Of a DNA stretch of 32,321 nucleotides, positions 8,799 to 18,392 are shown piece by piece; position 1 is the stretch's first letter; the number at the start of each line of letters is the position of its first letter. Origin of the DNA: Acidimicrobiales bacterium (lineage in GTDB: Bacteria; Actinomycetota; Acidimicrobiia; Acidimicrobiales; Poriferisodalaceae); NCBI GenBank assembly GCA_004214275.1, contig SGYJ01000006.1, positions 1-32,321 on the forward strand. Reading direction: 5' to 3'. Made by a program: the position numbers and the translations under genes. Under the pieces are notes generated by a model that saw only the letters and a list, made by a program, of their open reading frames with translations, searched no databases and was not told the DNA's origin.

Positions 8799-9506
8799 AT
8801 GTCGCATCCTTCGATAAGTACTCGCCGCGTCGACAAAGTCGTTTGTATCTCAGTTGACGATGGGCGTGCCAACGCATTCTCACCGTCGTTACTAGTTGCT
8901 CTTAGTCAAGAACTAGCTGAGGCAGAAGCAGACGCTGAAGTAGGAGCGGCTGTCATTGCCGGCAACCAAAAAGCATTTTTTGCCGGATTTGATCTGGATG
9001 TGATCGGCTCGGGGGACTCCAAAGCCATCGCCGAAATGACAACAGCAGGCGGAGCCTTCATCCGTCAGGCATACGGCGCGTCATTGCCAGTAGTGGCTGC
9101 TTCTACAGGTCATGCTGTTGCCGCTGGGGCATTGCTGTTGTGTGGATGTGATTATCGCGTTGGAGTAGACGCACCGGTGAAAATCGGACTCAACGAAGTC
9201 GCTATTGCTCTAACCCTTCCCAAGTGGGCGCTGTTAATCGCAAGTGAACGACTATCAAAGAGGTATTTGCAAGTCGCGGTTGCTAACGCGCAGATCTTCG
9301 ATGGTTCCGGTGCTGTGGATGCCGGGTTCCTTGACGAAGTGACCACACCCGATCAGGTTGTAACTCGAGCGATCGAGGTTGCCCAAGGTTTCGCCGAACA
9401 GCTCGACGCAAAAGCTTACGCGGCTACAGTGCGAAATCTCAGAGGTGGTCTTCTAAGCGAAATGGACGCGGCTGTCGCGTCTGACCGCGCCGCCGCCGGT
9501 CTCTAA
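8799..9506 (+). CDS. Enoyl-CoA hydratase/isomerase (crotonase) family protein
   Basis: Crotonase fold motifs: GAAVIAGNQKAFFAGFDLDVI, AVAAGALLLCGCDYRVG, INEVAI-like GLNEVAIALTLP. Confidence 0.9.
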   Translation: MSHPSISTRRVDKVVCISVDDGRANAFSPSLLVALSQELAEAEADAEVGAAVIAGNQKAFFAGFDLDVIGSGDSKAIAEMTTAGGAFIRQAYGASLPVVAASTGHAVAAGALLLCGCDYRVGVDAPVKIGLNEVAIALTLPKWALLIASERLSKRYLQVAVANAQIFDGSGAVDAGFLDEVTTPDQVVTRAIEVAQGFAEQLDAKAYAATVRNLRGGLLSEMDAAVASDRAAAGL

Positions 9507-9515
9507 TAAAACTCG

Positions 9516-10913
9516 ATGGCTTCCCAGACAGAAAGGCGCGCCCGGCGAACACTTTTTATCACCTCGCTTGTTGGCTTCATGGTGGCCATGGAGATCACGA
9601 TCATCTCTATAGCGCGCAACCAAATTTCAGCAGCGTTTCCTGAGGCCGAAGCAGCAACCCTGTCCTGGGTGATCACTGCGTACAACATCGGTGTGGCTTC
9701 ACTGCTGTTGCCTGCCGGGTGGATGGCCGATCGCTACGGCCGAAAGAAAGTGTTCCTATGGGGGCTTGGCGCATTTATATTCGGATCGTTGTTATCAGGT
9801 CTTGCCTCAACACCGAGCCTGCTCATCGGCGCGAGAGTGGTCCAATCCATAGGCGGCGCCGCGCAATATCCGGCTGGTCTAGCTCTGCTGCTCGCGGCAT
9901 TTCCGATAGAAAACCGAATGCGAGCCATCGGGGTGTGGGGCGCAGTCAGCGGATTAGCCGCAGCTTTAGCGCCCTCACTTGGAGCATTACTCATCGAAGG
10001 ATTCGGCTGGCGGGCTGTCTTTCTCATCAATGTGCCCGTGGCCTTGGTCGCTCTTGTCGCAGGACGAAGTTGGTTGGGAGAAAGCACGGGAGACGAAGTA
10101 GGCGAAAGAGTGGACCTCGTTAGCGTCCCGATGGCGTCGTTGGGTATTGGAGCCCTGCTGGTGGGGTTAGTGCAAGGCGGAAGTTGGGGATGGACGTCAC
10201 CGGTTACGTTGGTTGGCTTTCTTGCAGGCATTGTGATGCTTACTGCCTTTTTTGCGCGTTCAGTCACTCATCCAGAACCACTATTTGACCTCAACCTCTT
10301 CAGAATTCGCAGCTACGCCATCGCAAATGTTGGATCAGTGTTTTTCCTGGTGGCATTCTTTTCCTGGATTATTGTCCTCCCAGAATTCATCCAGGAAACG
10401 TGGGGATGGTCAGTTCTTAAGTCGGGCTTCGCGATTGCACCGGGTCCGGTGGTGTCAACCATCCTTTCTGTGACCAACGGACGCTTAGCTGACCGCATCG
10501 GTACACAACGAATTCTGGTCGTTGGGGGTTGCGCCGGGATCGTGGGACTCTTGTTACATGTCGCGTACACAGGAGAAGACCCGAATTTCTTTCTTGGTCT
10601 GCTCGTTCCCAACTTGACCATGGGCGTTGCAGCTGGATGCAGCTTTGCGATGTTGGTTGGTGCCTCAATGTCAGAAATTGCGCCAGCGCGTTTCGGAATG
10701 GCGGGTGCTGGTCGGACAACTGTTTTCCAATTGAGTATCGCAATAGGAGCGGGGCTAGCTATTACTTTGGTCGGCAACCCAACGGACTCGAGTGCTGCGC
10801 TGGAGGCGATGCGCAGAGTTTGGCTCGTCGGAGCCTTCTGTTGCTTACTGCAAGTGTTGTTGTTTCTATTCGCTTTTCCGAAAGACTCACAAAGAACAGT
10901 CCCAACTTCGTAG
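9516..10913 (+). CDS. MFS transporter, DHA2 (EmrB/QacA-like) type
   Basis: 465 aa polytopic; GWMADRYGRKKVFLWG motif A; LSWVITAYNIGVASLLLPAG typical of DHA2 permeases. Confidence 0.92.
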   Translation: MASQTERRARRTLFITSLVGFMVAMEITIISIARNQISAAFPEAEAATLSWVITAYNIGVASLLLPAGWMADRYGRKKVFLWGLGAFIFGSLLSGLASTPSLLIGARVVQSIGGAAQYPAGLALLLAAFPIENRMRAIGVWGAVSGLAAALAPSLGALLIEGFGWRAVFLINVPVALVALVAGRSWLGESTGDEVGERVDLVSVPMASLGIGALLVGLVQGGSWGWTSPVTLVGFLAGIVMLTAFFARSVTHPEPLFDLNLFRIRSYAIANVGSVFFLVAFFSWIIVLPEFIQETWGWSVLKSGFAIAPGPVVSTILSVTNGRLADRIGTQRILVVGGCAGIVGLLLHVAYTGEDPNFFLGLLVPNLTMGVAAGCSFAMLVGASMSEIAPARFGMAGAGRTTVFQLSIAIGAGLAITLVGNPTDSSAALEAMRRVWLVGAFCCLLQVLLFLFAFPKDSQRTVPTS

Positions 10914-10946
10914 GATCGGCATAGCTGAAGCAGCCTGAACTTCAAG

Positions 10947-11861
10947 GTGTTGAATCCAATTAGAAAAGCCTATGGTGGCAGTGTGGCCGGGGAAAATCGT
11001 TTCCGATTTCGCGAAACTCAGAGAGATATTGGTTTTCAACCATCGACAACCGAAAATCTTGCAGTGTTGTCCCCAGAACAGATTGAGCGGTTCAATGAAA
11101 CTGGCTACCTCACAACGTTGCCAGGGTTGTCTGCCGCTGATGTTGGAGTCCTCCGTCAGTACCTTGACTGGTTAATAGAAGAAGTGGTGTCAGCTGATGA
11201 TCGCCGAAACAGTTATTCAATCAACCAATATCACCAGGTAAGTGGCCCTTTGTGGGACCTCATCCACACACCGATATTCGTTGACTACGTGTCAGATATT
11301 TTGGGACCCGAATCGGTTTGTTGGAGCACGCACCTATTTTGCAAACTCCCTGGTGACCGCATGGAAGTCCCGTTACATCAAGACGCCAATTATTGGCCTT
11401 TCACTCCCACGAAATCAGTGACGATATGGCTCGCCATTGATGACGTTGATGAAAGCAACGCTGCTATGCGGTTCATCCCTCGGAGCCATCTCGAGGGTGA
11501 CCTAGCTCATGCAGAGTTGCCGTTAGATGGGTCAGTCGTACTTAATCGGCGTGTGGTCGAACACGAAAGCTACGACGATGTTGTTTTGAACGAGCTTCAG
11601 GCTGGGGAAATTTCGCTGCACACGGATCTTTTGTTGCACGGATCACCTGCCAACCTGAGTTCGCGTCGTAGATGCGGCATCGCGTTGCGCTACTTAGCTG
11701 CCCAGGTCAAAGTGGTGCCGGGCGGAGAAAGTTGGACTCGTAGCGCAGTGCATGTCGGTGTAGGAGACCCATCGGGGTATTGGCCAAATCGATCTCGTCC
11801 ACTCAAAGATGAACCCCACAAGATGGCGGGCTTTGTCGGTGGTTTCGACGGTAATTCCTGA
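10947..11861 (+). CDS. Phytanoyl-CoA dioxygenase (PhyH) family protein
   Basis: Fe(II) ligands HQD (VPLHQDANYWPF) and distal LLLHGSPANLSSRRR; TTG start, exact start uncertain. Confidence 0.88.
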   Translation: MLNPIRKAYGGSVAGENRFRFRETQRDIGFQPSTTENLAVLSPEQIERFNETGYLTTLPGLSAADVGVLRQYLDWLIEEVVSADDRRNSYSINQYHQVSGPLWDLIHTPIFVDYVSDILGPESVCWSTHLFCKLPGDRMEVPLHQDANYWPFTPTKSVTIWLAIDDVDESNAAMRFIPRSHLEGDLAHAELPLDGSVVLNRRVVEHESYDDVVLNELQAGEISLHTDLLLHGSPANLSSRRRCGIALRYLAAQVKVVPGGESWTRSAVHVGVGDPSGYWPNRSRPLKDEPHKMAGFVGGFDGNS

Positions 11862-11919
11862 CGACTTTCTTTATTTGAAATGCGTTGTCAGTCAATTTGA
11901 ACATGGGTGCCTGCGGTGG

Positions 11920-13905
11920 TCACGCGTCTGCGGCAGCGATCACCACGAGAAGTTCGCCGTTGTCGACCTGGTCGCCGACAGCAACGCGGACCTCAGTCAC
12001 CGCTCCATCAAAGGCCGCAACAATCTGGTGTTCCATTTTCATGGCCTCCATGAGCACTAGTAGCTGCCCTGTGTCAACAGGATCTCCTTCGTTGACTTCG
12101 ATAGCTAAAATCTTGCCTGGCATTGGAGCTGTCAATCCGCCCTCAACATCGGTTATGTCGGCTTCGGGAAAGCGACTCTTTTCAATGAGCGTGAGGCTGC
12201 CTGCGGGAATATCAACGCACCAGCGATTCCCAAACTTGTTGGCGTAACCGCTTGCTCTAATGTCGTCCAACTGAATCTCGAATTGACTCTCGTCGGTCGA
12301 CAGCAGCGTCGCCACCTTTGTTTCCTCAGCGTCACCCAAGCGTATTTCGAAGGAACCACCTCGAATAGGTCGATAGTTGACGGTCAGTTCGGTCTCCCCG
12401 TGGAGGAACACCATTTGCTGGCTGGGCATTGAACTATTGCGAAACCCAGAGGGCATAAACGCAAGGGCATCGGCAGCCGCTCGGTTCTCTGCTTGCGATA
12501 CGAGAGCTACTGCGATAGCGGCGTCTTCTAGCTCGCACTGTGTAGCAACTCGCTGTCCGGGAATTTCTACGCGAGAGATGAAATCAGTTGTCGTGTCGCC
12601 CGCGAGAAATTCTTCATTGCGCAGCGTCGCCACCAAAAAGTCGCGGTTCGTCACGACACCGTGGAGACGGGTTCGCTCAAGAGCCAACGCTAGTTTTAAG
12701 GCAGCCTCGGTTCGTGTCGGAGCATGTGAAATCACTTTGGCCAACATTGGATCGAATTCAACTGACACTTCAGAACCTGACTCGATGCCCGAGTCGTAGC
12801 GAACCTGGGGGGCTGATGCTGGTTTCCAGATATCTATTCTGCCGGTTGCTGGCAAAAAGTCATTGGCCGGATCCTCTGCGTACAATCGGACCTCGATCGA
12901 GTGCCCTGAAATTGAAAGGTCTGTTTGTTCGTAACCCAGTGGTTCTCCATTAGCTATCCGAATTTGCTCTCGCACCAGATCTAATCCCGTGACCTCTTCG
13001 GTTACCGGGTGTTCAACTTGAAGGCGTGTGTTGACTTCGAGGAAGAAAAATTCTGCTTCGTCATCATCGCCATCAAGCAGAAACTCGACAGTTCCCGCGG
13101 ATACGTAGCCGATCGCTTCAACAGCGGCGACGGCCGCTTGACCCATCTGATTCCGCAACGACTCAGATAAAACCGGTGACGGAGCTTCCTCAATGACCTT
13201 TTGATGGCGCCGTTGAATTGAACACTCCCGTTCGAAGCAGTGAAGGACTTTCCCATGCTGATCACCAAGAACCTGAATTTCGACATGTCGCGGGGTCGCC
13301 AAATACCGTTCCAGAAAGACGGTGTCGTTACCAAAAGCATTTAGGGCTTCACGCTTAGCTCCGCTAATGGCAGCTTCCAGGTCTGCTGCATCATCTACGA
13401 CACGCATTCCTTTGCCACCTCCTCCGGCGCTCGCCTTCACCAATAACGGAAAGCCGATTTCTTCGGCGATGCTGCCAACGTCAACAGATTCGGAAATCTC
13501 TATCGACGGGAGCGTTGGAACTTCGGCATCAACCATGGTGCGTTTTGCCGCTAATTTGTCGCCCATTGCGGCGATAGCTTGAGGAGGAGGCCCTACCCAA
13601 GTGATACCGGCATCTGTCACTGCCTTCGCGAAGTCAGCGTTTTCTGACAAAAATCCATACCCTGGATGAATAGCGTCAGCTCCAACTGCGATTGCCGCCG
13701 CAAGAATCTTCTCGCCATCTAGGTACGACTCAGAGGCGGTCGTGCCGCCAAGTGCTACGCCGAGGTCAGCGTCACTGACGAACGGAGCGTCGCTATCTCC
13801 ATCGGAGTGGACGGCAACTGTGAATATGCCCATTTCCTTAGCAGTGCGAAATACTCTGCGAGCAATTTCGCCTCTATTGGCTACGAGGAGTCGTCTTATT
13901 GTCAT
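11920..13905 (-). CDS. Acyl-CoA carboxylase alpha subunit (biotin carboxylase + BCCP), MCC/geranyl-CoA carboxylase-like
   Basis: RRLLVANRGEIARRVFRTAKEMG, ASAGGGGKGMR, EVNTRLQVEHPVTE, biotinylation site LMEAMKMEHQ. ORF to 13989, but ATG at 13905 follows a strong AAGGAGAA RBS. Confidence 0.95.
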   Translation of the reverse strand: MTIRRLLVANRGEIARRVFRTAKEMGIFTVAVHSDGDSDAPFVSDADLGVALGGTTASESYLDGEKILAAAIAVGADAIHPGYGFLSENADFAKAVTDAGITWVGPPPQAIAAMGDKLAAKRTMVDAEVPTLPSIEISESVDVGSIAEEIGFPLLVKASAGGGGKGMRVVDDAADLEAAISGAKREALNAFGNDTVFLERYLATPRHVEIQVLGDQHGKVLHCFERECSIQRRHQKVIEEAPSPVLSESLRNQMGQAAVAAVEAIGYVSAGTVEFLLDGDDDEAEFFFLEVNTRLQVEHPVTEEVTGLDLVREQIRIANGEPLGYEQTDLSISGHSIEVRLYAEDPANDFLPATGRIDIWKPASAPQVRYDSGIESGSEVSVEFDPMLAKVISHAPTRTEAALKLALALERTRLHGVVTNRDFLVATLRNEEFLAGDTTTDFISRVEIPGQRVATQCELEDAAIAVALVSQAENRAAADALAFMPSGFRNSSMPSQQMVFLHGETELTVNYRPIRGGSFEIRLGDAEETKVATLLSTDESQFEIQLDDIRASGYANKFGNRWCVDIPAGSLTLIEKSRFPEADITDVEGGLTAPMPGKILAIEVNEGDPVDTGQLLVLMEAMKMEHQIVAAFDGAVTEVRVAVGDQVDNGELLVVIAAADA

Positions 13906-13915
13906 CGCGTTCTCC

Positions 13916-15541
13916 TTACATCCGGAAGACGCCGAAGCCTTCGGCGCCTTCAATTTTGTTGTTGCTACAAGCAGAGAGAGATAATGCAATCACGTCGCGC
14001 GTATCGCGAGGGTCAATGATCCCGTCGTCTGTCACCCTCCCAGATGAATACAAGGCAAGGGACTTCAGTTCGTGATAGTGCTCAACCGATTCAGTAATTT
14101 GCCGGTCTGCTTCCTCATCGAATTCGATGCCCTTTCGGGCTGCTTGGCCCCGCCGCACGAGAGACATCACTCCGGCTATTTGTTTGGGACCCATGATTGC
14201 GATCTTTGCGGTTGGCCATAGGTAGGTGAATCTCGTATTAAACGCCCTTCCCGACATTCCGTAGTTACCCGCCCCGTAGCTATTTCCCAGGATCACGGTG
14301 ATGTGGGGGACCATTGAATTTGACACAGCGTTGATCATTTTTGACCCGTTTTTGACGATCCCTGAATGCTCAAAGTCTTTGCCGACCATGTATCCGGTGA
14401 TGTTTTGCAAGAACACGATGGGAATGTCTTGTTGGTTACATAATTGAATGAACTGAGCTGCTTTCTCACTGCTCTCGCTAAAGAGCGGCCCATTGTTGCC
14501 AATGAGGCCGACCGGGTATCCATGAATTGACGCCCAACCGCAAATCAACGTCGTTCCATACCGGGCTTTAAATTCTTCGAAGCGTGAACCATCAACTATG
14601 CGAGCTATGACTTCTCTGCAGTCAATTAATGCTTGAAGATCACGCGGCATCAACCCCAACAATTCTTCAGGGTCGTGCACAGGCGGGTCATCTTTCATTG
14701 ATGGGGCGGGCCCCAATTTTCTCCAATTCAGATGGCTAACTACTTCACGGCACATTCGCAAAGCTTCAGCTTCGTCTTCAGCGAGGTAATCAGCGAGACC
14801 CGAAATTTCTGCGTGCATTTGTGCGCCGCCGAGGGTTTCATCGTCACTGTCTTCCCCAGTGGCCATCTTTACTAAGGGTGGCCCGCCAAGAAAAACCTTG
14901 GATTGGTTTCGAACAAAGATGTTGTAGTCGCTCATTCCGGGCTGGTAAGCGCCGCCAGCGGTTGAGCTTCCGAAAACGACGGCGACAGATGGAATTCGTA
15001 GTTTGGATAGTTCGGTGACGTCGTAAAAGAGTCGCCCTGACTCTGCGAAATGGTCGCTCTGTTCAATCATTTGTCGCTCAGGGTCGTCGTCGCCGCGTAG
15101 ATCACCTCCGGCAGACTCCACAAATTGAATGTACGGCATGCGGTTTTGGCGAGCGATTTCGATTGCTCGCATCAGCTTCCGCCCGGCTACCTGAGTCATA
15201 GCTCCGCCAAGAACTGTCGGATCGTTTCCTTCGATCACGCATTCGACACCTTCGATCACGCCTATGCCCATGACCAGACCTCCACCAACCGCGTAATTGG
15301 TGCAGTAGCCGGCAAGAGAACTGATTTCGAAGAATGGAGAGTCTGTGTCGAGCACCATTTGTATGCGTTCTCTCACCGGGGTCTTGTCGCGGCTTCGCAT
15401 TCTGTCCATCGCAGCGGGCCCGCCGCCAGCAGCAGCCTCGGCATGCAACTCGTCGATGATCGCCAGCTGTTCCAGCATGTCGTCACAATTTTTTTCGAAC
15501 CAATCAGCATTGGTATCGATGTGGGATTGGAGTACCGCCAC
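13916..15541 (-). CDS. Acyl-CoA carboxylase beta subunit (carboxyltransferase), MCC-like
   Basis: MGIGVIEGVECVIEGNDPTVLGGAMT, QFVESAGGDL, VFLGGPPLVKMATGE, GNSYGAGNYGMSGRAF; directly upstream of the alpha subunit on the same strand. Confidence 0.95.
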   Translation of the reverse strand: MAVLQSHIDTNADWFEKNCDDMLEQLAIIDELHAEAAAGGGPAAMDRMRSRDKTPVRERIQMVLDTDSPFFEISSLAGYCTNYAVGGGLVMGIGVIEGVECVIEGNDPTVLGGAMTQVAGRKLMRAIEIARQNRMPYIQFVESAGGDLRGDDDPERQMIEQSDHFAESGRLFYDVTELSKLRIPSVAVVFGSSTAGGAYQPGMSDYNIFVRNQSKVFLGGPPLVKMATGEDSDDETLGGAQMHAEISGLADYLAEDEAEALRMCREVVSHLNWRKLGPAPSMKDDPPVHDPEELLGLMPRDLQALIDCREVIARIVDGSRFEEFKARYGTTLICGWASIHGYPVGLIGNNGPLFSESSEKAAQFIQLCNQQDIPIVFLQNITGYMVGKDFEHSGIVKNGSKMINAVSNSMVPHITVILGNSYGAGNYGMSGRAFNTRFTYLWPTAKIAIMGPKQIAGVMSLVRRGQAARKGIEFDEEADRQITESVEHYHELKSLALYSSGRVTDDGIIDPRDTRDVIALSLSACSNNKIEGAEGFGVFRM

Positions 15542-15562
15542 CCTGTTCTCCCTTTAAACACG

Positions 15563-16435
15563 TTGTTCGATCTTCGATTCCTAGGTGAAACAACGGCTGA
15601 GAGCAAGCGCGTTCGGCAATCATCCGCCAAACTTGCAGCTGTGAGCAGTGAATTAGAGCGTTCTCCTTGGACTCCAATCTCCCACCGAATGACACGTGCT
15701 GACGTTGACAGGGACTATGTCCTTTGGGTCGATCTACCTCCGACCTACGATCCTGATGGAGACGAACTGCATCCGGTGTATTTGTGTTTTGACGCTATGT
15801 GGACATATGGGACGGTTGTCGACACGGTGCGGCTCCTGGCGCCTTCTAAGGAACTTCCCAAGGCGATTGTTGTTGGCGTGGCCCACGACGAGCCGTCTTA
15901 TAGGGATGTGATTCAGCTTCGAGCGATGGACTTCACAACCACTGCTGTTGATGCCCCACCGTTGACGGGAGTGCGGGTTCCAGGCGAACAATTGGGGGGA
16001 GCAGAGATGTTTCGGCGTTGGTTGGGTGCAGAAGTCATTCCGTTTCTAAACACCCAATACCGCATCTCTGAGATGACTTTTATTGGACATTCGTTCAGTG
16101 CATTATTTGGTGTCCACGTGCTGTTCGAAAGTTCAGCGATGTTTGATCATTACCTTCTGGCTAGCCCTTCGGTTTGGTGGGATGACCAGGTGATGTTTCG
16201 CCGTGAACAAGAGCGATATGAAAGTAGCGAAAATCTTGACGCCCACGTATTCATGTCCAAAGGCGAGTTGGAAACGGACGAACTATCACCGCATCAAGAA
16301 TTCCATGATCAGCTGGCGTCTAGGAACTATGACGGCCTCGATCTTCATTGGCAAGTGTTCCCGAACGAAAGCCACATGTCGGTTACACCTGTAGCGCTAA
16401 GTCACGGGCTGAGGACCCTTCATTCAACTCGGTGA
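15563..16435 (+). CDS. Alpha/beta hydrolase, esterase (Fes/IroE/esterase D-like)
   Basis: DYVLWVDLPPTYDPDG, nucleophile elbow GHSFSA, ASPSVWWDD, C-terminal ESHMSV His. ORF opens at 15125 opposite the beta subunit; true start lies near 15563 (TTG) to 15689 (ATG). Confidence 0.82.
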   Translation: MFDLRFLGETTAESKRVRQSSAKLAAVSSELERSPWTPISHRMTRADVDRDYVLWVDLPPTYDPDGDELHPVYLCFDAMWTYGTVVDTVRLLAPSKELPKAIVVGVAHDEPSYRDVIQLRAMDFTTTAVDAPPLTGVRVPGEQLGGAEMFRRWLGAEVIPFLNTQYRISEMTFIGHSFSALFGVHVLFESSAMFDHYLLASPSVWWDDQVMFRREQERYESSENLDAHVFMSKGELETDELSPHQEFHDQLASRNYDGLDLHWQVFPNESHMSVTPVALSHGLRTLHSTR

Positions 16436-16469
16436 GCGAAGCGGTTAGTTTCTGAGCAAGAATGGTGCC

Positions 16470-17606
16470 ATGGGGGCACCACTAATCACCGAAGAACCGT
16501 ATGCATCTAGCGGGACAGTTCCTGTTTACGACGCTGATGCTCATATAGCTGAACCAACGTCAGTCTGGCAGGAGTACACCGATCCCAAATTTCGTGACTT
16601 GGTGATTCAGTGTCGGCCGGTAGGTGACGCCGACAGTGTTTTCGTCGAGGACCAGAGTATGGATACGAGTGCAGCACCGGCTTGCATTCCCAATGCGTAT
16701 GGGACCGCTGTCACCTGGGACGACATAGTCCCCGGTAGCTATGACCCGTCTGAACGTCTGAAAGTGATGGACGGTGAGGGTCTCGCCGCAGCGCTTATGT
16801 TCCCCTCCGTGCACTTGATGTCGGGTGATATTTCTGATGGCGAAGTCGCTGCCGCTAATGCTCGGGGTTACAACCGATGGATGTCTGATTTCGTTTCAGA
16901 AAATCCTGACCGGTTGTTCGGTGTCGGTGTCACTCCACTGCAGTCGGTTGACCATGCGGTCGCAGAGATCGAGTTTTGCGCTGGTGCTGGCTTGACTGGA
17001 GTGACGTTTCGGCCAGAGCGTTACAACGGACTTGAGTTATTCTCAGACGACATGGATCGCGTTTGGTCCGCGGCTGAAGATCACGACATGACGGTCGCTA
17101 TCCATGGCAGTTTTGGATCCAAAATGAAGAGCTTTGCTCGGACCCGATACACCAATCAGTTCTATGTTCACATGGTTTGTCACCCGTTCGAACAGATGGC
17201 GTCGGTAATGGAAATGGTCGCGAGTGGCGTACTAGATGCCCACCCTCGCCTACGGGTCGGATTCTTTGAATCAGGATTGGGATGGCTTCCTTACTGGTTA
17301 GATCGACTCGATGAACACAAGGAATCGATGGGGCACTTGGTACCGCGACTGAAACGCGAGCCAACCGAAATCTTTTCTGAACAATGTTTTGTCACGATGG
17401 AAGCCGGCGAAGGAGAAGCATTCGCTCAACTTGCCGACATGGGTCTCGCACATACAGTGGTCTGGGGTTCGGATTATCCGCACTACGACTGCACCTACCC
17501 CGGGGCGCTAGCTGAACTTGATCAGACTTTCGAAAGAATCGGCAGAAACGACCTTCGATCAGACGTCGTGTACACCAATGCTCGCCGGTTCATGGGTTTG
17601 GCCTAG
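16470..17606 (+). CDS. Amidohydrolase family (PF04909-type) metal-dependent hydrolase
   Basis: VYDADAHIAEPTSVWQEY, NPDRLFGVGVTPLQSVDHAVAEIE, VAIHGSFG, VVWGSDYPHYDCTYPGA. Confidence 0.9.
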   Translation: MGAPLITEEPYASSGTVPVYDADAHIAEPTSVWQEYTDPKFRDLVIQCRPVGDADSVFVEDQSMDTSAAPACIPNAYGTAVTWDDIVPGSYDPSERLKVMDGEGLAAALMFPSVHLMSGDISDGEVAAANARGYNRWMSDFVSENPDRLFGVGVTPLQSVDHAVAEIEFCAGAGLTGVTFRPERYNGLELFSDDMDRVWSAAEDHDMTVAIHGSFGSKMKSFARTRYTNQFYVHMVCHPFEQMASVMEMVASGVLDAHPRLRVGFFESGLGWLPYWLDRLDEHKESMGHLVPRLKREPTEIFSEQCFVTMEAGEGEAFAQLADMGLAHTVVWGSDYPHYDCTYPGALAELDQTFERIGRNDLRSDVVYTNARRFMGLA

Positions 17607-17759
17607 AAACAGTTTCAGTTTAACCACTCCGCTCTGAACCTCATAGTCAGCTTTGAAGTCAGGCATGTCGAAACGCGCGATCGCCAGATAGGCATTTCAG
17701 CTACTCTTTGACGACTTCCTGAGATTCGGCGGGAATTTGACTAGAGAAAAAGGTGAACT

Positions 17760-18359
17760 ATGTCGGTTATGACTATCGCAGTTACTGCTGTCCAAGATCT
17801 CAATGGTTTTGTTGATGCCAGTAACAGTTACGGAAAACAGCGAGTTCTCGATATGGGCTGCAAACACACTTCGATAGCCAAAATAGTTATGGGGGGAGAA
17901 GCGGCAGGTCTTTGTGGCGTTTCCTTTGAGTGGGAGTCGGTAGACGCCGCTATCGCCGGATCCAACGCGATCAATAGCGACGGTCAGATGCTGCAGATGA
18001 TGGGTGACTGTGGAGTGTCAGTCGTTCGCCGCAGCGTGCTGGAAATTCTCGCTGAGAGGGGCGAAACCAGGCCTACCAGTGGGTTTGGAACAGCGGTTTA
18101 TATGAGCGGAAATATCTCTGCAGAGGGCATCGACAACGGTTGGCGGCACATGCAAGAAGGAGCCAACGGACTCATGATCTCCCGAGCAATTGCGAACGGT
18201 ATGGCTCCATGGACAGGACTCATCATGACGTTCGCAGACTCAGTAGATGACCTGTTAGGCGCGGCAGCTAATGCCTGGGCAGACACTGCAATGCAAGCTC
18301 GCAACTCCATGAACGATGTGAAACCACTGGGGCGACTTATCAACGAAATAGTTGCCTAG
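17760..18359 (+). CDS. Uncharacterised protein, possible tandem dimeric alpha/beta-barrel (NIPSNAP/DUF6854-like) domains
   Basis: 199 aa ORF preceded by AAAAGGTGA RBS-like sequence. Two halves show similar pattern: KIVMGGEAAGLCGVSFEWESVDAAIAGSNAINSDGQMLQMM and EGANGLMISRAIANGMAPWTGLIMTFADSVDDLLGAAANAWADTAMQA. Confidence 0.75.
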   Translation: MSVMTIAVTAVQDLNGFVDASNSYGKQRVLDMGCKHTSIAKIVMGGEAAGLCGVSFEWESVDAAIAGSNAINSDGQMLQMMGDCGVSVVRRSVLEILAERGETRPTSGFGTAVYMSGNISAEGIDNGWRHMQEGANGLMISRAIANGMAPWTGLIMTFADSVDDLLGAAANAWADTAMQARNSMNDVKPLGRLINEIVA

Positions 18360-18392
18360 AGACTAATCCTTATTGATTGAAAGGATCCTTGG

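Noticed and set aside
9734-10945. Minus-strand ORFs 9734..10267, 10313..10945 and 10417..10743
   Set aside because: Antisense to the well-supported DHA2 MFS gene; translations lack domain features.
15125-15562. N-terminal 140+ residues of the 436 aa plus-strand esterase ORF
   Set aside because: This part is antisense to the conserved carboxyltransferase N-terminus and has no esterase similarity; the real start is probably at 15563-15689.
17607-17759. Possible gene remnant on the minus strand (YLAIARFDMPDFKADYEVQSGVVKLKLF) in the intergenic gap
   Set aside because: Short, stop-bounded, no family recognised; cannot be distinguished from chance.
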